64,000 nt of DNA, taken from positions 1 through 64,000 of the forward strand of contig CAWEZX010000007.1 of NCBI GenBank assembly GCA_963813555.1. The letters are read 5' to 3'. Positions 53,249 through 62,351 of this stretch are shown in pieces (the stretch's first letter is position 1; each line of letters opens with the position of its first letter). Position numbers and translations under genes: made by a program. A model generated the notes under the pieces. It made no database searches. It saw nothing but the letters and a program-made list of their open reading frames with translations, and was not told the DNA's origin. This stretch comes from Roseiarcus sp963813555 (GTDB lineage: Bacteria; Pseudomonadota; Alphaproteobacteria; Rhizobiales; Beijerinckiaceae).

Positions 53249-54149
53249 ATGACGGAGGCCTCCGCTTCTTCTGTTCTCGCCGCGTCCGGCCCGAGCCTGG
53301 TAATGCGACGCCTGCGCGCGCTCATCGCCGAGCCGAAGGTGACGATCGGCGGCGGCTTCATTCTGGCCCTGATTGTGATCGCAATTTTTGCGCCGTGGAT
53401 CGCGCCGAAGAATCCGCTCGACCAGGACCTATTGCTCGCTTCGCTGCCGCCAGCGGGGCTCACCGGGGCGCAGCCCGGCTATGCGCTCGGGACGGACGAT
53501 CTCGGCCGGGACGTGCTTTCGCGCCTCATCTTTGGCTCGCGGATCGCGCTGATCGTGGCCTTCGTCGCCGCGAGCCTCGCAGCGCTCGCCGGCACAGCGC
53601 TCGGGCTGCTCGCCGGCTGGTATCGTGGCTGGGTCGACGGCGCGATCTCCCGGCTTGTCGATGTGTGGATGGCGTTCCCGCCGGTCTTGCTCTCAATCCT
53701 TCTGGTTGCCGTCCTCGGCGCCGGCGTCGGATCGGTCATCGCGGCGATCGCGATCATCGACTGGACGCGCTTCTGCCGGGTTGTACGCGCCGAGACGATG
53801 GCGCAGGCGCGGGCCGACTATGTCACTGCGGCCCACGCCATCGGGTTCCCGCCGTTCCATATCCTTATGCGCGAGATCCTGCCTAACGTGATCCCCGCGC
53901 TGCTGGCGCTTGTGAGTTCTCGAGATGGGCATTGCGGTCATCGTCGAGGCGATCCTCTCGTTTGTCGGCCTGTCGGTGTCGTCGGACACGCCGACCTGGG
54001 GCGGCATGATCGCCCAAGGCCGGCAGGCCATCCATGAGGCTTGGTGGGTGTTCGCCGCGCCTCTCGCCGCGCTGTTCGCGACCGTGCTGGCCTTCAACCA
54101 GCTTGGCGACGGATTGAGACGGACGCTTGATCCGGTGCTCAGGCGATGA
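53249..54149 (+). pseudogene. peptide-type ABC transporter permease 2 (DppC family), one extra base
   Basis: The first frame gives the DppC N-terminal domain (PKVTIGGGFILALIVIAIFA), GTDDLGRDVLSRLIFGSRIA and EAA-loop sequence (AHAIGFPPFHILMREILPN), then breaks after LLALVS. The remainder, LEMGIAVIVEAILSFVGLSV to the stop at 54149, is one frame over. Removing one T from GAGTTC (53914-53919) restores 299 residues across LVSLEMG. Its TGA overlaps the ATG of the next ATPase gene. If real, the frameshift would disable the transporter; the GANTC context suggests an artefact. Confidence 0.9.
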
Positions 54150-55012
54150 CGGCGCCGATCCTCTCGATTCGGGCCTTGAGCGCGGTCTCGGAGCTCGAGG
54201 ACGCGCAGCCGATCCTGCGGAATGTGAGCTTGGACCTCGCGCCCGGCGAGACGCTCGGGCTGGTCGGCGAAAGCGGCGCCGGCAAGTCGACGATCGCCAA
54301 GGCGCTGCTCGGCGTGCTGCCGCGCACGGTCAGGATTACGCACGGCGAAATCCTGTTCGAGGGGCGGGACCTGAGGACGGCGCCGAGGCGCGAAACGCGC
54401 GCGATCTTCGGCGACGCCATCGCGCTTGTGCCCCAGGACCCGATGACCGCTCTCAATCCCGGCCGGCGGATCGAGGCGCAGCTGACGGACGGCTTGCGTC
54501 TTCGCAGGGGCATGAATCGGCGCGCGGCCCACAAACGCGCGCTCGAACTGCTCGCCGAAGTGCGCATCGCCGAGCCTAAGCGCGTGCTGCGCTCCTATCC
54601 GCATCAATTGTCCGGCGGCATGCGCCAGCGCGTCCTGATCGCAGCGGCTTTCGCGCTCGAGCCCAAGATCATTGTCGCCGACGAGCCGACGACGGCGCTC
54701 GACGTGACGGTGCAGAAGCAGATCCTCCGCCTTCTTCGCCACATGCAGGAGGCTCACGGAACTGCGGTCATCTTTGTCACCCACGACCTTGGCGTGGTGG
54801 CGCAGATTTGCGATCGAGTGACGCTGCTGTTCGCCGGCGCGGTCATCGAGTCCGGCCCGACTGCGGACATTCTCTCCACGCCTCGCCATCCCTATACAAG
54901 CGCCCTGATCGCAGCGGGACCCCGATACGATCGGCCAGACGCGGGTCTTAAGCCGGTGCCCGAGGCTTTGGTCGCGCAAACGCGGCTCGAGGTCGCCGCT
55001 GCGGATCGCTAG
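54146..55012 (+). CDS. peptide-type ABC transporter ATPase (DppD family)
   Basis: 288 residues. Walker A GESGAGKST near residue 43, Q-loop LVPQDPMTALNP, signature LSGGMRQRVLIA, Walker B IIVADEPTTALD and H-loop FVTHD. The C-terminal oligopeptide extension (RHPYTSALIAAGP) is present, without the iron-sulfur cysteines some relatives have. It overlaps the permease gene by ATGA and powers transport together with the next ATPase. Confidence 0.93.
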   Translation: MTAPILSIRALSAVSELEDAQPILRNVSLDLAPGETLGLVGESGAGKSTIAKALLGVLPRTVRITHGEILFEGRDLRTAPRRETRAIFGDAIALVPQDPMTALNPGRRIEAQLTDGLRLRRGMNRRAAHKRALELLAEVRIAEPKRVLRSYPHQLSGGMRQRVLIAAAFALEPKIIVADEPTTALDVTVQKQILRLLRHMQEAHGTAVIFVTHDLGVVAQICDRVTLLFAGAVIESGPTADILSTPRHPYTSALIAAGPRYDRPDAGLKPVPEALVAQTRLEVAAADR

Positions 55013-55017
55013 GCCGA

Positions 55018-55857
55018 ATGGCTCAGGATCTCATCCTCGCGAGCCGCATCGAGGTCGCCTATGGCGGGCGGCGGCGCCTGAACGGCGAACGTGTGGGCGG
55101 GGTCAAAGTCCTGCATGGCGTCGACCTGAGAATTGGGCGGGGCGAGACCATCGGCATCGTCGGCGAATCGGGTTCAGGCAAGACAACGCTCGGTCGCGCG
55201 CTGATGCGGCTCATCGACATCGAGGTCGGCAGCATCGCTTTCGAGGGACGCGATATCTCCTGCCTGCCCGAGGCCGAGATGCGGCCGCTCAGGCGGCGTA
55301 TGCAGATGATTTTCCAGGACCCGATGACCTCGCTGAACCCACGCCATACGGTGAGGCGAATCCTGGTCGAGCCGCTTATCTTTCATCGCGTTGCGACCGA
55401 CCGCGCCGACGCCGAGCGCCGGGTTCAAGGGTTCTTCGATCGCGTGGCGCTGCCGCTTTCCTGTCTCGACCGGACGCCGCACGAGCTCTCGGGGGGACAG
55501 CGCCAGCGCGTGGGCATCGCCCGCGCCGCGCTGCTCGAGCCGGACTTTGTGCTGGCCGACGAGATCGTCTCAGGCCTCGACGTATCGACGCAGGCCCAGG
55601 CGCTCAATCTTCTCAAAACGCTTACGCGCGACCTTGGCCTCGCCATGGCGTTCATCAGCCACGATCTTTCGGTGATCCGGGCCGTCTGCGATCGTGTCTA
55701 TGTCATGAGGGCAGGGCGGGTGGTCGAGGAAGGCCGTTGCGAGGATGTCTTCGCCGCGCCGAAGAGCCGCTATACGCAGCTCCTAATCGACGCCATCCCG
55801 CTGCCCCAAATTGACCCCGGCTGGCTCGACCGCGACGTCGCGCCGGAGACCGAGTGA
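55018..55857 (+). CDS. peptide-type ABC transporter ATPase (DppF family)
   Basis: 279 residues. Walker A GESGSGKTT near 51, Q-loop MIFQDPMTSLNPRHTV, signature LSGGQRQRVGIA, Walker B FVLADEIVSGLD, H-loop FISHDLSVI and a C-terminal SRYTQLLIDAIP segment. It begins five bases after the first ATPase and is the last gene of the operon. It converges with the GntR gene, whose 3' end lies 15 bases away; no obvious terminator hairpin fits in that gap. Confidence 0.93.
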   Translation: MAQDLILASRIEVAYGGRRRLNGERVGGVKVLHGVDLRIGRGETIGIVGESGSGKTTLGRALMRLIDIEVGSIAFEGRDISCLPEAEMRPLRRRMQMIFQDPMTSLNPRHTVRRILVEPLIFHRVATDRADAERRVQGFFDRVALPLSCLDRTPHELSGGQRQRVGIARAALLEPDFVLADEIVSGLDVSTQAQALNLLKTLTRDLGLAMAFISHDLSVIRAVCDRVYVMRAGRVVEEGRCEDVFAAPKSRYTQLLIDAIPLPQIDPGWLDRDVAPETE

Positions 55858-55872
55858 TCGTGCATTTGGTTC

Positions 55873-56553
55873 TCACTCCAGCATTGAGGCCAGGACGTCG
55901 AACGCGCGGTCGATGTCGGCCCTGATCGCCGCTCTTGCCGAAGCCGCGTCGCCGCGCTGCAGCGCCTCGGTGGCGAGCCGATGGCTGGAATTGGCCGAGA
56001 CGTAATTGCCCGAACCTTGAAGAAGATTGAAGTAGGGGCTGATTTGCAACCAGAGGCTCTCGATCAGCGCCACCGACACCGGCGAACCGGAGGCTCGGTA
56101 GATCGTAAAGTGAAACGAGCGGTTGGCTCTGAGATAGGCGGTCGTCTCGCCCGATGCGATCGCCTGATCCATGCGGGAAAGGTCGCGCTCGAGCGACGCG
56201 AGCCTGTCGGCGCCGATGCGTTTGGCCGCCCATTCGGTCGCCGCGCCCTCGATCTCGCGGCGCACATTGCGCAGATCCGTGAACCGCTCGAGCGTGATCG
56301 GCGGAACGCCGATGCTGCGTCCGGAGACTACGGTGAGCGCATTCGAGGCGGTGAGCCGCTTGAGCGCCTCTCGCACTGGCATGGCGCTGACCCCGAACGC
56401 CTCGGCCAAGCTTTGGATGGTGACGAGCCGGCCCGGCGGGATGTCGCCGTCAAGGATCAGACTCGCCAATCGGTTGTAGACGCGCTCCTGCAGGGTGTCG
56501 CGCGCAACGGGCGCGGCTCGAATATCCGCCTGAGCGACGGCCGCGACCGTCAT
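55873..56553 (-). CDS. GntR family regulator with FCD domain
   Basis: 226 residues. The N-terminal winged helix is at about 20-85 (LQERVYNRLASLILDGDIPP, LAEAFGVSAMPVREALKRLT), followed by an all-helical FCD effector domain with metal-binding histidines (FHFTIYRASGS, SSHRLATEALQRGD). Such regulators usually repress sugar-acid or amino-acid catabolic genes and are released by the substrate or an intermediate. It is divergent from the catabolic operon at 56677, with a strong palindrome between them, so it most likely controls that operon and itself. Confidence 0.92.
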   Translation of the reverse strand: MTVAAVAQADIRAAPVARDTLQERVYNRLASLILDGDIPPGRLVTIQSLAEAFGVSAMPVREALKRLTASNALTVVSGRSIGVPPITLERFTDLRNVRREIEGAATEWAAKRIGADRLASLERDLSRMDQAIASGETTAYLRANRSFHFTIYRASGSPVSVALIESLWLQISPYFNLLQGSGNYVSANSSHRLATEALQRGDAASARAAIRADIDRAFDVLASMLE

Positions 56554-56614
56554 TGCAACCGCCTGTCCAGTCTCGCGAGGCTCATTGCGCCTGCTGTCTT
56601 GCGTGCTTCATGAT

Positions 56615-56633
56615 TTGTGATCTATGATCAAAA
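56615..56633 (+). promoter_or_regulatory. palindromic operator candidate for the GntR regulator
   Basis: TTGTGATC-TAT-GATCAAAA is a near-perfect inverted repeat with an odd central spacer, of the kind bound by FCD-type GntR dimers. It sits in the 123-base divergent region, about 45 bases before the binding-protein ATG and 60 before the gntR start, suited to control both. Confidence 0.65.
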
Positions 56634-56676
56634 GTCAACGGCCGGCAAGGCCGCCAAGATGGGGAGGAGGACCCTG

Positions 56677-57801
56677 ATGAGACTATCGTCCTGCGTCGTC
56701 GGCGCCGCCGCGGTTGGAGCCGCATTCCTGGCGACCGCCGGGATCTCCGCACAAGCTGCGGACAAGTTCAAAGTCTTTCTCAGCATGAGCTACATCGGCA
56801 ATGACTGGCAGGCCGAGGCGGCGAATATGGTCAAGGCCATGGCCGACTACAAAACGCTTCGCGACAAGGTGGACCTGACCGTGCAGGTGGCGGGTCCCAA
56901 CGCGCAGCGGCAGATCCAGCAGATCAACGCGATGGTCCAGCAAGGCGCGAAGGCGATCGTGGTTTATCCGATCTCGCCGACGGCGCTGAACCAGGTGGTG
57001 AAGAACGCCTGCGACAAGGGCGTTGTCATTTTCGCTTATGACGCCGAGATCACCGAGCCTTGCGCCTACAACACGCACATCGATCAGGACGAGGCCGGCC
57101 GGGTCACGGCGCAATGGCTGGTCGACAAGCTGGGCGGCAAGGGCAACATCGTGATCATGACCGGCGTGCCGGGAACCTCAGTCGATACGCAGCGCACAGC
57201 GGCGGCGAAGGCGGTCTTCGCCAAACATCCCGACATTCACGTTATTGGCGAGGCGGTCGGCATGTGGTCGCAGGCGGTCGCCCGCACCGAGCTTTCGAAA
57301 ATCCTCGCCACCCACAATTGGAATGAGATCGACGGCTTGTGGATGCAGGTCGGTTGCTACACGGCGGCGTCGATGCAGGACGAGGCCGGCATCCCGGACA
57401 ACAAGAAGAAGCCGTGCGCCGGCGAGGGATCGAACGGGCACCGCATTCAGATGCTGCCGGCGGGGACCAAGGTTGAGGGCGCCGCGGGCGCCTATCGGCC
57501 AATGGGATATCCGAGCATCTCCTACGCTTCACCGCCCTATTCCGGCGGTCTCGCGCTGAAGCTTGCCGTCGACAAGCTTGACGGCAAGGACGTGCCAAAG
57601 CTCACCAAACTGCCGCTGCCAGTCGTCACCAACGATACGATCAAGCTGTGCGAGGAAGGCACCTGGGCCGAGATGAAAGCTGGATGCAACGTGTTCAAGC
57701 CGTCCATCGTCTCCAATCCAGGCTGGTTCGCCTCGATCTTCTCCGAACAGACGCCTGAAATCGGCTTGGACGCGGCGCTGGTCGGCCAGCCCGAACACTG
57801 A
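56677..57801 (+). CDS. sugar-type ABC transporter periplasmic binding protein
   Basis: 374 residues. I chose the ATG at 56677, which has GGAGG seven bases upstream; an in-frame ATG at 56659 lies just before. The signal peptide runs to about 26 (VVGAAAVGAAFLATAGISAQA). The body is a Peripla_BP_4 fold of the ribose/xylose-binding group: SYIGNDWQAEAANMVKAMAD, QINAMVQQGAKAIVVYPISP and VTAQWLVDKLGGKGNIVIMT. Several cysteines in the second half (CYTAASM, KKPCAGEG, IKLCEEG, AGCNVF) could form disulfides. The solute is not known; the downstream enzymes suggest a polyol or hydroxy acid. Confidence 0.9.
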   Translation: MRLSSCVVGAAAVGAAFLATAGISAQAADKFKVFLSMSYIGNDWQAEAANMVKAMADYKTLRDKVDLTVQVAGPNAQRQIQQINAMVQQGAKAIVVYPISPTALNQVVKNACDKGVVIFAYDAEITEPCAYNTHIDQDEAGRVTAQWLVDKLGGKGNIVIMTGVPGTSVDTQRTAAAKAVFAKHPDIHVIGEAVGMWSQAVARTELSKILATHNWNEIDGLWMQVGCYTAASMQDEAGIPDNKKKPCAGEGSNGHRIQMLPAGTKVEGAAGAYRPMGYPSISYASPPYSGGLALKLAVDKLDGKDVPKLTKLPLPVVTNDTIKLCEEGTWAEMKAGCNVFKPSIVSNPGWFASIFSEQTPEIGLDAALVGQPEH

Positions 57802-57898
57802 TCCTCGCATGAGGCGAGGCGAGCGTCTCCGCCTCGAAACCACAGGCTCGGCAGGCGGCGCAATGGGGACGGGCGCCGCAGGGATGCAAGGTGCGTTT

Positions 57899-59440
57899 AT
57901 GACGGAGGCGTCCGACGGCGCGGCGGTGTCCGTCGTCAATCTGCGCAAGACCTTTGGCGCCACTGTTGCAGTCGACGACGTCTCCTTCACGATCGCGAAG
58001 GGAAGCGTGCACGCCCTGCTCGGCGAGAATGGCGCCGGCAAATCCACGATCGTCAAGCTTCTCTCCGGACTGATCCTGCCAGACGCTGGAAGCATCGAGA
58101 TCTTCGGCCAGCCTGCGCGCCTGCGTTCGCCGCGCGTCGCCCACACCCTCGGCGTTCAGACGGCGTTCCAGGAAATGACGCTGGTCCGCGACCTGACTGT
58201 CTTGGACAATATGCTCCTGCCCTATGCCCCAATGGGGCCTGTCGGTTTGATCCGCCGTCGGACGGCCGCAGCGGCGTTGCGCGGACACTTTGCTTCGCTC
58301 GGATTTGATGTCGACCTCAATGCCGAGGTCGGCGATCTTGACCTCGCCGTGCAGCAAAAAATCGAGATCGCCCGCGCCGTTTACCGCAAGCCGCGCCTAA
58401 TTCTGCTCGATGAGCCGACGTCGACCCTCGCTGGCCGAGACGTCGATTGGCTCCGCGACCTGATCGCGCGTCTCAAGAGCGAGGACGTCACCGTCGTCTT
58501 CATTTCGCACCGGATGCGTGAGGTGCGCGCGTTCTGCGATCGGCTGACCATCTTACGCAACGGTCGCCACATTACGACTAGTGCAGTCAGCGATTTCAGC
58601 GAGGAGCAGGTGGTCGAGATGATCGTCGGCCGCTCGATCGCGCAAACGTTTCCCCCGCGGCCTGCGGCGCGTCCGGCCGACGCTCCCGAAGTCTTCGCCG
58701 TGCGCAACCTCGCCGTAGGCCAGAAGCTGGAAAGCGCGAGCTTCGCCCTGCATCGAGGCGAGATTCTCGGCGCCGCCGGCCTTCAGGGAATGGGCCAGCT
58801 CGATCTGTTCCTCGCCTGTTTCGGCATGGCCGCGGTCCGCAGCGGAGAGATGCGGCTCGACGGCCGTCCGGTCATGATTGGCGCTCCGAGCGACGCGCTG
58901 CGGCCGAACGTCGGCATCGGTCTCGTGCCCGAAGACCGCAAGAGCGAGGCGCTGTTCTTGAATCTGTCCGGCAAGCACAACGCCTCACTGCCGGTGATCG
59001 AGCGGTTCGCCAGAGGCGGTCTCATCGATAAGACGCGGGAGGCAAACGTGGTTTCTCGCGTCTTTGAGCGCGTCGAAGTCGAGCGCCGAGCCCTATGGAC
59101 GCAAGTCTCCGCCTTCTCCGGCGGCAATCAGCAGAAGATCGCGATCGCCAAATGGCTGTTGGCCGAGAGCCGCATCCTGCTTCTGTTCGATCCGACTCGT
59201 GGCATCGACGTCGGCACGAAGCATGAGCTTTACGTGCTGATGCGCAACTACGCCGAGGCGGGCGGAAGCATCCTGTTTCACTCGACCGAAATCCCCGAAC
59301 TCGTTCATCTCTGCGATCGCGTGATCGTGCTGTACCGGGGCCGGTTGGTCGCCGAGATCGCGGCGAAGGACCTCACCGAACGCGCGATCATGTGGCCTGC
59401 GCTTGGCGGCGATATGCTGCGCGAGGAGGCTGTGGCGTGA
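57899..59440 (+). CDS. sugar-type ABC transporter ATPase, RbsA/MglA type
   Basis: 513 residues with two ABC domains in one chain. Domain 1: Walker A GENGAGKST, Walker B LILLDEPTSTL, H-loop FISHRMREV. Domain 2: the Walker A region is degenerate (AAGLQGMGQLDL), the signature is FSGGNQQKIAIAKWL, the Walker B-like segment is LLLFDPTRGIDVG. One consensus and one degenerate site is normal for this family. The ATG at 57899 has AAGG upstream; longer in-frame starts reach back to 57809. It overlaps the permease gene by GTGA. Confidence 0.92.
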   Translation: MTEASDGAAVSVVNLRKTFGATVAVDDVSFTIAKGSVHALLGENGAGKSTIVKLLSGLILPDAGSIEIFGQPARLRSPRVAHTLGVQTAFQEMTLVRDLTVLDNMLLPYAPMGPVGLIRRRTAAAALRGHFASLGFDVDLNAEVGDLDLAVQQKIEIARAVYRKPRLILLDEPTSTLAGRDVDWLRDLIARLKSEDVTVVFISHRMREVRAFCDRLTILRNGRHITTSAVSDFSEEQVVEMIVGRSIAQTFPPRPAARPADAPEVFAVRNLAVGQKLESASFALHRGEILGAAGLQGMGQLDLFLACFGMAAVRSGEMRLDGRPVMIGAPSDALRPNVGIGLVPEDRKSEALFLNLSGKHNASLPVIERFARGGLIDKTREANVVSRVFERVEVERRALWTQVSAFSGGNQQKIAIAKWLLAESRILLLFDPTRGIDVGTKHELYVLMRNYAEAGGSILFHSTEIPELVHLCDRVIVLYRGRLVAEIAAKDLTERAIMWPALGGDMLREEAVA

Positions 59441-61512
59441 GCGTTCGCGCCCTGGAGACCGCCGCGCCCGTCCGCTCGGCGCTCTGGCTGCGGCTCGCCC
59501 GCAGCCGTGGGCTGATCACAGCGGTCGTCGTTTTCCTGGCGCTGCTGCTCGTCGTCGACTCCGTCAATGTTTCACCGCTCTCCTATTTCGACGTGAGTTT
59601 CCTTGCGAGCGGCGGCGCGTCGCTCGCGATCGCCGCCTTCGGCGAGACCCTTGTCATCCTCATAGGCGGCTTCGATCTGTCTGCAGGCGCCGCGCTCTCA
59701 CTCGTCAATGTCGTGTTGGCTGTGAGCATGAGCCCGACAAATCCCGATGCCTCGATCGTTCTGTGGACGCTGGCGGGGATCGCGGTTGGCATGGCGGTTG
59801 GAGCCTTTAATGGGCTCTTCATTGCCTTTCTGCGGCTGCAGCCCATCGTGGTGACGCTCTCTACGATGTTCATCGTGCAGGGCGTCACCTTGCTGGTCAT
59901 GGAGAAGCCTGGCGGTTTCGTTTCCCCTTCGCTCGGAAGCTTTTACCTGGGCGACGCAATTCCGAACAGGCTGCCGATGCCGATCGTGCTTCTCGCAGCG
60001 CTAGTCGCGTTCTGGCTGTGGCTCAAAAACACGCGGTTTGGAACCGCGATCTACGCCGTTGGAAGCGACGCCGACGCAGCCACCGCGACAGGCGTCCGCG
60101 TCATGCTGGTGCGCTTTGGCGTCTACGTGCTCGCAGGCGGCTTTTATGGTCTTGCCGGTGTCTTCATCAGCGCGCAGACGGGGTCAGGCGATCCGCTGGT
60201 GGGCAACCCCTTACTCTTGTCGATCTTCGCCGCGGTTGTGGTCGGTGGCACGCGCCTTGGCGGCGGGCGTGGCGGCCCGATCGGCTCGATCGTCGGCGCC
60301 TACATCCTGATGATTGTCGTCAACATCCTGCTCGTGCTGAACGTGTCGGCCTACTACTCCAGTATCGCGGAGGGACTGATCCTTTTGCTCGCGGTGCTGG
60401 CGTCGTCCATTTCGCGCGATTCGACCTTGTCCAGTCAGATCCGCAGCGGGCTCGTCAATCTCAAGGCTTGGCGAAAGGGCATGCTGCCCAGCCAGATCGG
60501 CGGCGGCGACCGGCGTCTTGTTGTTGGAGGTTTGAGCGAAGTCGCCTCGTCTCCGTTCTCGGGAACAACCTGGTTCACGCGCCACGCTCAGACTCTGCGC
60601 TACGCGGTGCCGGCCTATGTCTGCTTCTTGATTGTCCTCTTTGTGACGCAACTGACGCTCGGCCATGCCATCACCAACTGGCGCTACTGGGACGCGCTTG
60701 CGGTTCTTTCAGGGTTCCTCGCCATCCTGGCGCTTGGTCAGGGGACGGTCATACTAACCGGCGGCCTCGACCTATCCGTGCCATGGACGATCGGTTTCTG
60801 TGGGATCCTGCTTGCCGGCCTGGTGCAAGGGTCGGACGCGGCCCTCCTCTATGCGCTGCCGGCGGTTCTGGTTCTGGCTTGTCTCATTGGGTTCGCCAAC
60901 GGCGTTGGCGTCGTCGCGCTGGGATTGTCGCCGATCGTCGTGACGTTGGCTATGAACGGCTTCCTCCAGGGCGCCGCGCTGCTCTATTCCCATGGGACGC
61001 CGGCCGGCTTCGCCTCGCCGCTCTTGCGCTGGTTCATGACCGGACACGTCGTAGGCATCACGCCAGTCGTCTTTTTCCTCATTGCCTTCGTCATCTTCGC
61101 GGTGGTCCTTCTATCGGACACGCCGTTCGGTCGGCGGGTCTATGGGATTGGCAATGGAATTCGCGTTGCCCGCCTCTCGGGGATTGCAGTCGGGCGCACA
61201 ATTATCCGCGTCTACATGCTGTCCGCACTCTGCTCGGCGCTTGTCGGCATTCTGCTCACCGGCTTTTCCGGGCAGGGGAGCCTCGGCATGGGCGACGACT
61301 ATCTCCTCCCGTCAATCGCAGTCGTGGTGGTCGGCGGCGCGCTGATCACGGGCGGCCGGGGTAGCTATCTCGGCATGCTTGGGGGCGCGCTGCTGTTGAC
61401 GTCGCTGCAGACTCTGCTCGCCGGCACCACGCTGCCCTATGCGACGCGAACCATCCTGTTCGGCCTTGTCGTCCTCGTTGCGGTCATGGCGCTACGCGAC
61501 AGGCGCGCCTGA
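59437..61512 (+). CDS. fused double permease of a ribose-type ABC transporter
   Basis: 691 residues, about twice the normal RbsC length. Two complete BPD_transp_2 domains lie in tandem: residues 20-315 (ETLVILIGGFDLSAGAALSL, PIVVTLSTMFIVQGVTLLV, GGGRGGPIGSIVGAYILMIV) and 380-690 (GTVILTGGLDLSVPWTIGFC, PIVVTLAMNGFLQGAALLY, TGGRGSYLGMLGGALLLTSL), joined by a charged linker. The protein would form the whole membrane pore as a built-in pseudo-dimer. It starts at GTG 59437, overlapping the ATPase stop. Such fusions are known but uncommon; here no break or frameshift is involved. Confidence 0.92.
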   Translation: MSVRALETAAPVRSALWLRLARSRGLITAVVVFLALLLVVDSVNVSPLSYFDVSFLASGGASLAIAAFGETLVILIGGFDLSAGAALSLVNVVLAVSMSPTNPDASIVLWTLAGIAVGMAVGAFNGLFIAFLRLQPIVVTLSTMFIVQGVTLLVMEKPGGFVSPSLGSFYLGDAIPNRLPMPIVLLAALVAFWLWLKNTRFGTAIYAVGSDADAATATGVRVMLVRFGVYVLAGGFYGLAGVFISAQTGSGDPLVGNPLLLSIFAAVVVGGTRLGGGRGGPIGSIVGAYILMIVVNILLVLNVSAYYSSIAEGLILLLAVLASSISRDSTLSSQIRSGLVNLKAWRKGMLPSQIGGGDRRLVVGGLSEVASSPFSGTTWFTRHAQTLRYAVPAYVCFLIVLFVTQLTLGHAITNWRYWDALAVLSGFLAILALGQGTVILTGGLDLSVPWTIGFCGILLAGLVQGSDAALLYALPAVLVLACLIGFANGVGVVALGLSPIVVTLAMNGFLQGAALLYSHGTPAGFASPLLRWFMTGHVVGITPVVFFLIAFVIFAVVLLSDTPFGRRVYGIGNGIRVARLSGIAVGRTIIRVYMLSALCSALVGILLTGFSGQGSLGMGDDYLLPSIAVVVVGGALITGGRGSYLGMLGGALLLTSLQTLLAGTTLPYATRTILFGLVVLVAVMALRDRRA

Positions 61513-61528
61513 TTACCGGAGTGACTGA

Positions 61529-62320
61529 ATGAGCGATCCCGCTGACATCTTTGCTCTTCCCGAGAAGCTCCGCGTTCTGGTCACGGCCGGCGCATCGGGC
61601 ATTGGGCGTGCGGTCGCCGACCTGCTGATAGCGCGTGGCGCGCAGGTCCATGTTTGCGACGTCTCCGACGAGTTCCTCACAGACTACCGCGCCGCCCATC
61701 CCAAAGCTGGAGTCTCGAGGGCTGACGTCGCTTCCGACAGCGACGTGGCCAGTCTGTTCAATGACGTCAAAGCCTCCCTTGGCGGACTCGACGCGTTGAT
61801 CAACAACGCGGGGATCGCTGGGCCAACCGGCGGCGTCGAGGATATCAAACCGGAAGATTGGCGGCGCACCATTGACGTCTGTCTGACAGGGCAGTTTCTC
61901 TGCGCGCACTTTGCTGTGCCGTTGCTCAAGGCCGCCGGCGGAGGCGCGATCGTCAATTTGTCCTCCGCCGCGGGACGGTTTGGCTACGCATTCCGGACAC
62001 CCTACTCGGCGGCCAAATTTGGCGTTATCGGGTTGACCCAGAGCCTCGCCAAGGAGCTCGGACCCGCCAACATTCGCGTCAATGCGATTCTGCCAGGCAT
62101 CGTCGAGGGACCGCGCATGACCGGAGTGATCGCGGCGCGGGCCAAACAGACCGGGGTCAGTTACGAGGCGATGGAAGAGACTTATCTCGAGCGGGTGTCG
62201 ATGCGCCGAATGGTGACCGCGGGCGACGTCGCCGCAACAATCGCGTACCTGCTGTCTCCGGCGGGGCGAAATGTCTCCGGCCAATCGATCGGCGTGGACG
62301 CCAATGTCGAAACGTTGTGA
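61529..62320 (+). CDS. SDR family dehydrogenase of the catabolic operon
   Basis: 263 residues, classical SDR. TAGASGIG near 19-26, the Asp of VCDVSDE after beta-2 (favouring NAD), INNAGIAGPTGG, Ser in VNLSSAAGRFG, the YSAAK active site, and the C-terminal VSGQSIGVDANVETL. It starts 16 bases after the permease gene with GGAGTG upstream. Probably oxidises a hydroxyl of the imported compound. Relatives include polyol, gluconate and 3-ketoacyl dehydrogenases, so the substrate is open. Confidence 0.9.
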   Translation: MSDPADIFALPEKLRVLVTAGASGIGRAVADLLIARGAQVHVCDVSDEFLTDYRAAHPKAGVSRADVASDSDVASLFNDVKASLGGLDALINNAGIAGPTGGVEDIKPEDWRRTIDVCLTGQFLCAHFAVPLLKAAGGGAIVNLSSAAGRFGYAFRTPYSAAKFGVIGLTQSLAKELGPANIRVNAILPGIVEGPRMTGVIAARAKQTGVSYEAMEETYLERVSMRRMVTAGDVAATIAYLLSPAGRNVSGQSIGVDANVETL

Positions 62321-62351
62321 CGGATAGGCTTACTGGCGCTTGGAGGGCGAT

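Noticed and set aside
53693..54979. 428-codon minus-strand frame opposite permease 2 and the first ATPase
   Set aside because: It runs across two genes whose own strand is well supported; composition is antisense-like.
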